From: Chamaesiphon sp041738715
GTDB taxonomy: Bacteria; Cyanobacteriota; Cyanobacteriia; Cyanobacteriales; Chamaesiphonaceae
Assembly: GCA_041738715.1 (NCBI GenBank)
Contig: JBGSPI010000095.1
Coordinates: 12,161 to 76,160 of the forward strand
Length of the DNA stretch: 64,000 bases
Direction of reading: 5' to 3'
Below, one piece after another: positions 24,374 to 32,566 of this stretch. The stretch's first letter is position 1, and the number at the start of each line of letters is the position of its first letter. The translations under genes were made by a program, and so were the position numbers. The notes below the pieces were generated by a model, which was given only the letters and a program-made list of their open reading frames with translations, ran no database searches and had not been told where the DNA came from.

Positions 24374-25822
24374 TTATTGCGGCGTATTAATCTTGACAAC
24401 TACTTTAGAGTTAGTTAATTTACTCACTGTTTGACTATCGGTAGGATCGATGGTGACTTTGACTTCGACGATGCGAGAATCGGAGTCAGCAGCAGGATCG
24501 GTATTTAAAACATCTTTTTTGCCAATCTGAAGTCCAATTTGGCTCACTGTTCCTCTAATCGTCTGAGCAAAAGCACCAGCTTCACTAGTAATAGTGGCAG
24601 TTTGCCCAACTCTGATTTTGTTGACATCACTTTCATAAACTTCTGCCACCGCCAGCATTTGATTGGTTTGCCCCATTTCGACAATTCCTTCCCCACTCAC
24701 GGGAATTTCGCCTGCACGGGCATGAATTTTGAGGATTTCACCGGGAATCGGGGCACGAACATAAGCTTGGGTTAATTCGGCTTTGGCTTGACGTGCAGCG
24801 GCTTGAGCGCGGGCTAGTTCGGCTGTCGCACCTTGAACATCGACGCTGCGTACTTCGGAAATTTTCGCCAGGGTAGCTTTAGCTGCGGCAATTTGTTGGG
24901 TGGTAGTAGCGAGGGTTTTATCGTAGTTGGCTTTGGCTTCGGCGAGTTGTTGTACTAGGGTCGTTTGGAGTTTATTTTTGGTTGCCTGATTTTCGATAAT
25001 CTGCTGGCTGAGGGTAGCGATAGTCTGATTATATTTAGACTTAGCTTCAGCTAATTGTTGACGGGCGGTTTCGACTTCCAAGCGTTTGGCATCAACCTTT
25101 GTGGCTTCGATCGCTCGATCTGCGTATAGTTGTTGAAAGCGTTGATAATCAACTTCGGCATTGCGCAGTTGTGATTCGATCCGGCGGACTGTAGCAGCTT
25201 GCGTCGGCTTTTCGCCAGCGAGTTGAGCTTGGCTGGCACGGATTTTTCCGGCTTGCGCCGCAGGCTCCCACTTGAGTTGAGCTTCTAACCGCGCTTTGGT
25301 GGCAATATAGGTCGCGGCATCCCCTTTGAGTTGGCTTTCGAGGCGAGAAATTTCTGCGCGTTGGGCGGCAATTTCGCCCTGTTTTGCGCCTGCTTTGACT
25401 TTGGCGAGATTGGCACTAGCTACTTTAATGTCTTCTTGTGCTTTGCTCAATGCTGCTTCTAGTTTTTGGCGATTATCGAGGATGGCGATAGTTTGACCGA
25501 CTGTTACTCTATCACCTTCTTTTACCATCAATCGCTCGATCGTTGAGGAACCACTCTGAGAACTTGGGGCTGAGACCTTAATGACTTCCCCCAACGGTTC
25601 TAGTCGCCCTAGTGCAGTGACAGCTTGGACTGTTATTGGTTTTGGCTTAGCAAGTTTGCCATCAGCAGTCTTTGGCTCTGGTGGCTTTTGGGCAAACATC
25701 CCTGCATAGTGGAGTCCAGCAGGCAAAATCAGGATCGCTGCAACTGATGCACCGATGGCAATCAACCGACTCAAGGGGTTAAGACCTTTGAATTTATCTA
25801 CTATAAAATTACCTTCTGCCAT
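24374..25822 (-). CDS. devB: DevB-type membrane fusion protein (HlyD family)
   Basis: Periplasmic adaptor of 482 aa linking DevC to an outer-membrane TolC. One N-terminal membrane helix (about 20-45) is followed by a lipoyl half (TALGRLEPLGEVIKVSAP), a long Ala/Gln-rich coiled coil (about 125-345), the second lipoyl half (YVRAPIPGEILKIHARAGE, about 350-370) and a beta-barrel ending in DSQTVSKLTNSKVVVKIN. The hairpin is longer than in many HlyD proteins. First gene of the devBCA operon; a palindromic candidate operator lies 38 bases upstream of its start. Confidence 0.92.
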   Translation of the reverse strand: MAEGNFIVDKFKGLNPLSRLIAIGASVAAILILPAGLHYAGMFAQKPPEPKTADGKLAKPKPITVQAVTALGRLEPLGEVIKVSAPSSQSGSSTIERLMVKEGDRVTVGQTIAILDNRQKLEAALSKAQEDIKVASANLAKVKAGAKQGEIAAQRAEISRLESQLKGDAATYIATKARLEAQLKWEPAAQAGKIRASQAQLAGEKPTQAATVRRIESQLRNAEVDYQRFQQLYADRAIEATKVDAKRLEVETARQQLAEAKSKYNQTIATLSQQIIENQATKNKLQTTLVQQLAEAKANYDKTLATTTQQIAAAKATLAKISEVRSVDVQGATAELARAQAAARQAKAELTQAYVRAPIPGEILKIHARAGEIPVSGEGIVEMGQTNQMLAVAEVYESDVNKIRVGQTATITSEAGAFAQTIRGTVSQIGLQIGKKDVLNTDPAADSDSRIVEVKVTIDPTDSQTVSKLTNSKVVVKINTPQ

Positions 25823-25859
25823 AGCCCTGAGGGATTCCTGATACTTGCTTTGAAAGTTT

Positions 25860-25877
25860 ACTTACTTGTTAGTTAGT
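25860..25877. promoter_or_regulatory. Candidate TetR-family operator upstream of devBCA
   Basis: ACTTACT (25860-25866), TGTT spacer, AGTTAGT (25871-25877): an inverted repeat with six of seven positions matching, in the divergent region between devB and the tetR gene. A second, weaker repeat TGTC-N6-GACA lies at 25899-25912. Position suggests control of both directions; binding is inferred. Confidence 0.45.
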
Positions 25878-26001
25878 TTAACGTGAAAATAAATTATATG
25901 TCAATTTAGACACATTTGCTGAAATCCTTGCCATAATAGGAGTTTAGACGTGACTATATACTGACCATTGGGTTAAATATAACTATATCTTCATTCATAT
26001 A

Positions 26002-26646
26002 ATGCCCGTAATCAACAAACAAAAGATTAGTAAACAGACTCACTCCATCCGTAATCCAGAAGTTACCAAGACCAAGATTTTGGATGCCGCAGAAGTCGAG
26101 TTTGCTGTCGCTGGGCTGAGTGCCGCACGCACCGAAGCAATTGCCGCGCAAACTGGTGTGACAAAGGCAATGATCTACTATTATTTTCACAGCAAGGAAG
26201 AATTGTATCAAGCAGTACTAGAGCGTTGTTTGAGTGATGCCATGAGCACAATGGAGCGATTACAACTCGATTACCTACCCCCGGATGCTGCTTTAGTCAG
26301 ATTACTGACACAGATGCTAGCCTGCATGTCTGAAAATCCCCGAATTGGTAGTATTTTCTCCTTGGAAGCAATTCAGAATAAGGGCAAGTACTACCCAAAA
26401 CAGTTGGGAGATCTACTGTATGGAACGATTGTAACTATTTTGGAGCAAGGTATGGATGCAGGGGTGTTTCGTCGCCTTGAACCTCGCCATACGGCGGTGA
26501 ATATTGTGGGCACTTGTGCTTTTTACTTTACCGCGCAGGAGAATCTTAAATATCTCTGGCCAGGTAAACGCTTGTTGGGCAAGGAATTGCTCCAGGGTCA
26601 TACTCAGGAATCGATCGATCTGATTATGGCAGGAATTAGGAGCTAG
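26002..26646 (+). CDS. TetR/AcrR-family transcriptional regulator
   Basis: Repressor-type regulator of 214 aa. The N-terminal TetR helix-turn-helix is complete: TKTKILDAAEVEFAVAGLSA, then AIAAQTGVTKAMIYYYFHSKEELYQAVLE (about 45-75). The C-terminal ligand-binding domain is of the YcdC/RutR-like type. Its divergent placement next to devBCA suggests it controls that exporter and possibly itself, in response to an exported compound. It is followed without spacing by a narM-like gene. Confidence 0.9.
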   Translation: MPVINKQKISKQTHSIRNPEVTKTKILDAAEVEFAVAGLSAARTEAIAAQTGVTKAMIYYYFHSKEELYQAVLERCLSDAMSTMERLQLDYLPPDAALVRLLTQMLACMSENPRIGSIFSLEAIQNKGKYYPKQLGDLLYGTIVTILEQGMDAGVFRRLEPRHTAVNIVGTCAFYFTAQENLKYLWPGKRLLGKELLQGHTQESIDLIMAGIRS

Positions 26647-27102
26647 ATGACTACATTTTTTAACTTTGAAGCTGATTTTGTGGATTCGTTGCGCTGTATT
26701 CCGATGGTGGTGCGATTGAAATTGGATACTTGCGGGGTGAAGTTAAAATTAGCTGAGTGGAATCATTTGACGCAAGTTGAGTGCCAAAAATTGGTCGATT
26801 TGCCGTGCGAAGATCCTGCGGAAGTTTTAGCCTATCGAGAGTATGTAAGTCAATTAATTTTACAGCATACAGGACATGAAGCGAGTTTATTGCCTGTCGA
26901 GACTAATCCAGCCTGGTTGAACGATCGAGTGATTCCGGTGCTCATTCAGGATCGGGCTAGGGAAACACAATTAGAGATTACGCTGGCTCAATGGGCTGGA
27001 TTGACTCCGCTCCAACGGTTTGCGTTAATTAAATTAACACGATCGCAGCATGAAAATAATAACTTTTTTCCAGCGTTACGTGAATTTGGTTTACTGGATT
27101 AA
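26647..27102 (+). CDS. Nitrate reductase-associated protein (NarM-like)
   Basis: A 151 aa protein beginning TTFFNFEADFVDSLRCIPMVVRLKLDTCG, with KLAEWNHLTQVEC, and ending LTPLQRFALIKLTRSQHENNNFFPALREFGL. The pattern matches the nitrate-reductase-associated family; in Synechococcus, NarM is needed for active NarB. The ATG immediately follows the TetR stop, implying one transcript. No narB is present in the window, so the nitrate link rests on family membership. Cys residues are at about positions 17 and 29. Confidence 0.82.
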   Translation: MTTFFNFEADFVDSLRCIPMVVRLKLDTCGVKLKLAEWNHLTQVECQKLVDLPCEDPAEVLAYREYVSQLILQHTGHEASLLPVETNPAWLNDRVIPVLIQDRARETQLEITLAQWAGLTPLQRFALIKLTRSQHENNNFFPALREFGLLD

Positions 27103-27119
27103 CTCGCTCGATTTTGCGG

Positions 27120-27569
27120 CTAGGCTGCATGGCTAAAAAAATAGTGAGTCATCTCCGCACAGATACCTTCTAGTTCGATCCGGCTGGATTCTGGTAAGCC
27201 AAAATTAATGTAACTCAACACCTCTTCCCATGCTTGGAGTTCTTCCATCGTCCTGACCTGACGCAGTTTTTCAACATAAAAATTGTGCCAGAATAATGGT
27301 GCGATCTGGTCGTATTTTTTCCAGCGTTTGCGCCAAGCTCGAACATCTCGATGATTGGGCAATGTAACACCGACGATCGGTGGTAAGTCCGCATAACTGA
27401 CAAATGTACTCATCTTCTTGCCAACGACGTGTACCACATATCGCCAACAACTAACTTTGTAAATTTCATCAGTCGATCGCTTGAGATGCATGGCTAGAGC
27501 ATCTTTTGTCACAAATCGGCTTTGGGGATTAATCGTGACAGTGCTGGGTTGTGTAGAAGCTAGTAACAT
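27120..27569 (-). CDS. Hypothetical protein, about 149 aa
   Basis: I do not recognise this gene. The protein begins with a short Thr/Ser-rich segment, then NPQSRFVTKDALAMHLKR and a basic central part (RAWRKRWKKYD). An acidic C-terminal half has MEELQAWEEVLSYINFGLPESSRIELEGICAEM. No signal peptide or membrane helix. The N-terminal ALAMHLKRSTDEIYKV could be a helix-turn-helix-like segment, but this is weak. It ends 17 bases from the narM-like gene on the other strand. Ordinary codon use suggests it is real. Confidence 0.65.
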   Translation of the reverse strand: MLLASTQPSTVTINPQSRFVTKDALAMHLKRSTDEIYKVSCWRYVVHVVGKKMSTFVSYADLPPIVGVTLPNHRDVRAWRKRWKKYDQIAPLFWHNFYVEKLRQVRTMEELQAWEEVLSYINFGLPESSRIELEGICAEMTHYFFSHAA

Positions 27570-27870
27570 GAGGAGACACCAAAATAATGGGCGATGTATT
27601 GGTGGTGATGCGGTGGAGATAAGAATTGGGGATCAGATCTATTATAGTACTTATTTACTAAAATAGAAGCGAATGGAGTCACATTGTACGCCGAATTTTG
27701 GTCGGAATTCAAGCCCCCAGATGTGGCGTAGCCAAAAGATTTGACCACTAATCGCCCAGCAGATTCGCTCCACTTCCATGGCGGTGCGGCAAAAAAATTA
27801 ATTCAACAATATCTAGGAACCTGAATTAATTGGGAAAAATATAGAAATCCCATTACCCTTATTGCTCCGA
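27570..27870. other. 301-base intergenic region with inverted repeat upstream of moxR
   Basis: No gene is seen. It contains a perfect 10-bp inverted repeat, AATTAATTCA (27796-27805) and TGAATTAATT (27822-27831), 39 bases before the moxR ATG. This could be an operator or a leader hairpin. The rest is AT-rich with short out-of-frame ORFs only. Confidence 0.55.
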
Positions 27871-28797
27871 ATGGTTGCACTTGTATCCCAATCGCCGATT
27901 CAGCGGCTCAAAGCTAATATTGCCCAACAGATTGTGGGTAAAGACAGGGCGATTGAGCTTGTATTAACAGCATTGCTTGCGGGGGGACATGTCCTCTTGG
28001 AAGATGTACCGGGAGTTGGTAAAACTTTATTAGCTAAATCTCTGGCTAAATCGATCGATGGTAAATTCCAACGGATTCAGTGTACGCCCGATCTTCTCCC
28101 TTCAGATATTACTGGGACAAACATCTGGAATCCCGGCAGTCGTGAATTTGAATTTATCCCTGGGCCAATTTTTACGAATATTCTCCTCGCCGATGAGATC
28201 AACCGCGCGACTCCTCGCACCCAATCGGCACTACTCGAAGTGATGGAAGAACAACAGGTGACGTTGGATGGACATTCTCGCCCTGTGCCGACACCCTTTT
28301 TTGCGATCGCCACCCAAAACCCGATCGAGTCTCATGGTACCTTCGCGCTGCCTGAAGCTCAGATGGATCGGTTTGCGATTTCTCTCAGCTTAGGCTATCC
28401 CAGTGCGGCGGAAGAACTCCAGATGCTCCAAGGCTTAACTAATGGCACACCAGTAAATAACTTGGAACCCTGCATTACATTAGAACAACTCCAAACCATT
28501 CGGCATCAGTGTCAACAAGTCAAAGTCGATCCAGCGATTCAGAAATACATTATCGATTTAGTGCGCGCTACCCGCAATGACAGCGAAATTGGGCTAGGAG
28601 TCAGTCCCCGTGGGGCTGTGGCTCTGCACCGCACAGCACAAGCTTGGGCATGGCTACATGGTCGTGCTTACGCCATTCCAGATGATGTTAAAGATCTTGC
28701 CTTATATGTCTTAGCCCATCGAATTATGCCAGTCGGTGGTCGTCGGGGTACTCAGATCATTGCCCGACTCTTGCAAGAAGTGCCGGTGATCGCGTAA
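27871..28797 (+). CDS. MoxR-family AAA+ ATPase
   Basis: AAA+ chaperone-like ATPase of 308 aa from the ATG at 27871; an upstream TTG at 27862 is in frame but lacks support. Walker A is DVPGVGKTLLAKSLA (about 44-58), Walker B and the following MoxR motif are ILLADEINRATPRTQSALLEV (split here by me into LLADEIN and TPRTQSALLEV), then IATQNPIESHGTFALPEAQMDRF and a C-terminal lid with SPRGAVALHRTAQAWAW. MoxR proteins assist maturation of metal or von Willebrand-type proteins; no VWA partner is adjacent here. Confidence 0.92.
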   Translation: MVALVSQSPIQRLKANIAQQIVGKDRAIELVLTALLAGGHVLLEDVPGVGKTLLAKSLAKSIDGKFQRIQCTPDLLPSDITGTNIWNPGSREFEFIPGPIFTNILLADEINRATPRTQSALLEVMEEQQVTLDGHSRPVPTPFFAIATQNPIESHGTFALPEAQMDRFAISLSLGYPSAAEELQMLQGLTNGTPVNNLEPCITLEQLQTIRHQCQQVKVDPAIQKYIIDLVRATRNDSEIGLGVSPRGAVALHRTAQAWAWLHGRAYAIPDDVKDLALYVLAHRIMPVGGRRGTQIIARLLQEVPVIA

Positions 28798-28941
28798 ATG
28801 TTAATTACGAAACTGGATCTGGCAATAATAAAAGTAAAGCTACACTAGAAGATATATCAGTCTAGATCGCCAGTCGTCACAACTAACTGCTCACGACGAC
28901 GGATTAGCATCAGGTGCAGATAAAGGACATAAATAATATAT

Positions 28942-30783
28942 ATGCGTAACAGTTCCCAGGTCGAATCAAAGCGATTTTCCAAGTCATTGTGGCGATTAGC
29001 GGCTGGCTTGCTAATTGCTCAGGGAGTTGTCTGGGGTAGCCCAGTTCTGGCTGAAAAAGATCCCAATATACTTAACTATGGGGAACTGTTTAAGGAAATC
29101 GATAAAGGATCGGTAACAAAAGTAGAACTCGATCCCGTTACTAAGAAGGCAAAAATCACCTTAACGGATACATCGGCTAAGAAGCAGAGTAAAGAAGTCG
29201 TGCTGTTGGATGACAATACCGAGTTGTTTAACAAGCTCAATGCTAAAGGTATCGACTTTAGCATTCAAAGGTCTGCGGATAAGAATGCGATTGTGGGCGT
29301 GTTGCTCAATGTACTCCTGCTCGTGTTCGTAATTACGGTATTATCGGCAATTATTCGGCGATCGAGTAATTCTTCTGGACAGGCTCTCAGCTTTGGTAAA
29401 TCCCGCGCTCGGTTTCAGATGCAGGCTAAAACTGGAGTAATGTTTGATGATGTGGCGGGGATTGATGAAGCCAAGGAAGAACTGCAAGAAGTTGTGACTT
29501 TTCTGCAACAACCAGAACGGTTTACATCAGTCGGAGCCAAAATTCCCAAGGGTGTACTATTAGTTGGTTCCCCAGGAACAGGTAAAACCCTGATGGCTAA
29601 AGCCATTGCTGGCGAAGCAGGTGTCCCTTTTTTCAGCATCTCTGGTTCGGAATTTGTGGAGATGTTCGTTGGTGTCGGCGCATCTCGCGTGCGGGACTTA
29701 TTCAAAAAAGCTAAAGAGAATGCACCCTGTTTAGTCTTCATCGATGAAATCGACGCAGTGGGTCGTCAGCGGGGCGTAGGCATCGGTGGCGGGAATGATG
29801 AGCGGGAACAAACCCTCAATCAATTACTGACCGAGATGGACGGATTTGAGGGCAATAACGGCGTAATTATTATTGCCGCAACTAACCGCCCCGATGTCCT
29901 CGATACGGCATTATTACGTCCGGGTCGGTTCGATCGCCAAGTACAGGTCGATCCCCCAGACTACAAGGGTCGTCTGGCAATTTTAACAGTTCACTCGCGC
30001 GACAAAAAAGTCGATCCAGAAGTCTCCCTGGAATTAATCGCTCGACGGACACCCGGATTCACTGGTGCAGACTTGGCAAACCTGATGAATGAAGCGGCAA
30101 TTTTTACCGCTCGGCGGCGGAAAGAGGCGATGACGATGTCCGAAATCAATGATGCGATCGATCGGGTCGTGATGGGGATGGAAGGTCGTTCGCTCGCTGA
30201 CGGCAAAAAGCGGCGGCTGATTGCCTATCATGAGATCGGTCACGCACTAGTTGGGGCGATCGTCGGTTACAAGCCGCTGCAAAAAGTAACAATTCTCCCC
30301 CGCGGGCGCAGCGCGGGTTCTGCCTGGTACATGCCCGATGAAGAGCAGGGTCTAACCTCTCGCGCCGAGTTTCTAGCGGATATTGCGACAACAATGGGTG
30401 GCAGAGCGGCTGAAGAAGTCATTTTTGGCTCGGCGGAGGTAACTGCTGGGGCTAGTGGCGACATCGAAATGGTCACTCAAACCGCGCGGAATATGATCAC
30501 TCGATATGGGATGTCGAATCTAGGTCAATTTGCCATTCAATCAGATGAAGATTATTCGGAAGATATTGCCGCAAAAATCGATATCGAAATTCGTAAACTA
30601 GTTGAAGCCGGACGAGCTAAGGCGATCGAAATTATCAGTACAAATCGGCAACTGGTCGAGACACTGACAGATTTGTTACTGGACAAAGAGACAATTGAAG
30701 GCGAAGAATTTCGGCAAATTGTTGAGCGGGAAACTCAGAAAAGTGATCCTGTAAATAACAAACCTTCTTTCGCTAGCACGTAA
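28942..30783 (+). CDS. ftsH: ATP-dependent zinc metalloprotease FtsH
   Basis: Membrane-anchored AAA+ protease of 613 aa that degrades membrane and misfolded proteins; in cyanobacteria several FtsH copies act in photosystem II repair. Two N-terminal membrane helices (about 15-35 and 114-135) flank a lumenal/periplasmic loop. Walker A GSPGTGKT (about 209-216), Walker B LVFIDEIDA, SRH TNRPDVLDTALLRPGRFDRQ and the zinc motif HEIGH (about 433) are intact. HEIGH instead of HEAGH is seen in some cyanobacterial paralogs; the exact paralog cannot be decided. An inverted repeat follows the stop. Confidence 0.96.
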   Translation: MRNSSQVESKRFSKSLWRLAAGLLIAQGVVWGSPVLAEKDPNILNYGELFKEIDKGSVTKVELDPVTKKAKITLTDTSAKKQSKEVVLLDDNTELFNKLNAKGIDFSIQRSADKNAIVGVLLNVLLLVFVITVLSAIIRRSSNSSGQALSFGKSRARFQMQAKTGVMFDDVAGIDEAKEELQEVVTFLQQPERFTSVGAKIPKGVLLVGSPGTGKTLMAKAIAGEAGVPFFSISGSEFVEMFVGVGASRVRDLFKKAKENAPCLVFIDEIDAVGRQRGVGIGGGNDEREQTLNQLLTEMDGFEGNNGVIIIAATNRPDVLDTALLRPGRFDRQVQVDPPDYKGRLAILTVHSRDKKVDPEVSLELIARRTPGFTGADLANLMNEAAIFTARRRKEAMTMSEINDAIDRVVMGMEGRSLADGKKRRLIAYHEIGHALVGAIVGYKPLQKVTILPRGRSAGSAWYMPDEEQGLTSRAEFLADIATTMGGRAAEEVIFGSAEVTAGASGDIEMVTQTARNMITRYGMSNLGQFAIQSDEDYSEDIAAKIDIEIRKLVEAGRAKAIEIISTNRQLVETLTDLLLDKETIEGEEFRQIVERETQKSDPVNNKPSFAST

Positions 30784-30790
30784 ATTCGTC

Positions 30791-30825
30791 AAATTTAGGG
30801 TATCCATAAGGGGCACCCTAAATTT
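30791..30825 (+). terminator. Hairpin after ftsH
   Basis: Perfect 11-bp inverted repeat: AAATTTAGGGT (30791-30801) and ACCCTAAATTT (30815-30825), with an additional GTATCC/GGATAC pair around it (30800-30805 and 30830-30835). There is no T-run on the plus strand. It lies between the convergent ftsH and sugar-type ATPase genes. Confidence 0.6.
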
Positions 30826-30870
30826 GCGTGGATACTTTCGACGATCGCAAATTCTTACCCACTCTCTAAT

Positions 30871-31989
30871 TTATGAGTGAAGTGGAAATAATCTGATGCC
30901 TGTAGTGGCATCAAAAATAAATAGCGAATCGATCGCTAATTCAACTGTCAATTGGTCGCCAACTCGACCAATCCAATCTGGAGATGCCAAGAGATTTAGA
31001 GATGTTGAAGTGCCACAAATTTGACCTTTGAGGAGAATTTCTCGACCGAGAGGTTCGATGACTTGAATGACGATCAACAATGAATCTAGGGGACGATCAA
31101 GGGCAATGGTAAGATGTTCTGGTCGAATCCCTAGATTGAATCCTTGTCCATTTTTAAGTTGCAATTGAGTGATTAATTCTGGCTGACAGCAGAAAGATTG
31201 TTCGCCGATTTGCCACATACCATTTTGATAGGTTGCCGGAATAATATTCATTGGTGGTGTACCAATAAAAGTTGCCACCATTTGATTAGCGGGAAGATCG
31301 TAAATGACTTGCGGTGTATCAATTTGTTGAATGCGGCCGCGATCGAGTATGACAATTCGATCAGCTAGGGTCATCGCTTCGACGCGATCGTGGGTAACAT
31401 AAATAGTAGTAATTCCCACTTGTTGATGTAATTGTTTTAATTCTGTGCGGGTATCATCGCGTAATGTAGCATCGAGATTTGAGAGCGGTTCATCTAATAA
31501 GAATACCTGGGGAGATCTAGCGATCGCTCGACCGAGAGCCACTCGTTGTTGTTGTCCACCCGATAATTGATTTGGTTTTCGATCGAGTAATAAATCGATC
31601 GCCAGAGATTTGGCAACAGTATTAATTCGTTCTTTAATTATCTGTCGATCCATCCCACGCATTTCCATCCCAAATGCTAAATTCTCACCGACAGTCATAT
31701 GTGGATAAAGAGCATAATTTTGAAATACCATTGCCACATCACGCTGTCTGGCGGGGATCTTATTCACCAATCGATCGCCAATATAGATATTCCCACTAGT
31801 GGCAGTATCTAGTCCAGCAATAATCCGCAGTAATGTAGATTTACCACAACCAGATGGGCCAACTAGAACCCAAAATTCACCATCAGAAATCTCGAAGGAA
31901 ATGTTGTCGAGGGCGATTGTTTTTTGGCTGAGTTTCTCTCTGGGAGTATCGAACTTGCGGCTAATTTGTTCGAGTTTGACACTAGACAT
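30871..31989 (-). CDS. ABC transporter ATP-binding protein of the MalK/UgpC type
   Basis: ATPase of 372 aa. Walker A GPSGCGKST (about 44-52), FQNYALYPHMTVGENL, signature LSGGQQQR, Walker B VFLLDEPLSNLD and VTHDRVEAMTLADRI are followed by a long regulatory TOBE/OB domain (about 240-370, with GIRPEHL). The MalK-type C terminus indicates energising of a carbohydrate or polyol/glycerophosphate importer. No permease or binding protein gene is adjacent, so it may serve transporters encoded elsewhere. Confidence 0.9.
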   Translation of the reverse strand: MSSVKLEQISRKFDTPREKLSQKTIALDNISFEISDGEFWVLVGPSGCGKSTLLRIIAGLDTATSGNIYIGDRLVNKIPARQRDVAMVFQNYALYPHMTVGENLAFGMEMRGMDRQIIKERINTVAKSLAIDLLLDRKPNQLSGGQQQRVALGRAIARSPQVFLLDEPLSNLDATLRDDTRTELKQLHQQVGITTIYVTHDRVEAMTLADRIVILDRGRIQQIDTPQVIYDLPANQMVATFIGTPPMNIIPATYQNGMWQIGEQSFCCQPELITQLQLKNGQGFNLGIRPEHLTIALDRPLDSLLIVIQVIEPLGREILLKGQICGTSTSLNLLASPDWIGRVGDQLTVELAIDSLFIFDATTGIRLFPLHS

Positions 31990-32001
31990 GATTTATCATA
32001 A

Positions 32002-32505
32002 TTAACTAATATTAAATGTTGCACTGACTCCAGCCGCAATAATGATTTGGGCACAAGCATGAGCATCCGACAGGGCATTATGATGCTGAAGTTCGATCTC
32101 CAATTTATGACAAACATCAGATAACTTCGTCGGTCTAATTTGCCACTGTTGACGAGCAAGTTGGACAGTACAGAGGAAAGGATGGGGTTGTTGTTCTAGT
32201 TGATAAGTTGCCCGACAAGCTGCTAAAACTCGCCGATCAAAACTGGCATTATGTGCAGCCAGGAAGTCTGCACCTGCTAAAAAACTATCGATTTGTGGAT
32301 GCAATTGGGCAAATGTCGGTTTGTCAGCCACCATCGACCAATCGATATCATGAATATAGGTAAATTCAAACCAATTTGTTGGTGGTCGGATTAAATATTC
32401 CACTTGTTCAATGACTTTGAAATTTTCTACTTTGACTAAACCAATTGCACAGGCACTATCCGCATGACGATTGGCTGTCTCAAAATCGATCGCGACAAAG
32501 TTCAT
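32002..32505 (-). CDS. DnaQ-like 3'-5' exonuclease domain protein
   Basis: Small DEDD-type exonuclease of 167 aa. The ATG at 32505 is preferred because it directly precedes the exonuclease I motif NFVAIDFETAN; the open frame continues upstream through the end of recQ but that part has no domain. Exo II is AHNASFDRRVL (about 92-102), and Exo III region is HNALSDAHACAQIII (about 142-156). It matches the epsilon/PolC-like exonuclease used alone in repair or RNA trimming. It lies 61 bases downstream of recQ, same strand, likely same operon. Confidence 0.86.
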   Translation of the reverse strand: MNFVAIDFETANRHADSACAIGLVKVENFKVIEQVEYLIRPPTNWFEFTYIHDIDWSMVADKPTFAQLHPQIDSFLAGADFLAAHNASFDRRVLAACRATYQLEQQPHPFLCTVQLARQQWQIRPTKLSDVCHKLEIELQHHNALSDAHACAQIIIAAGVSATFNIS

Positions 32506-32566
32506 AGAAAATATCTGGAATTTACCCAGTGATTGAAAATGGGGCGTTGCTGAATTTAGGGATAGT

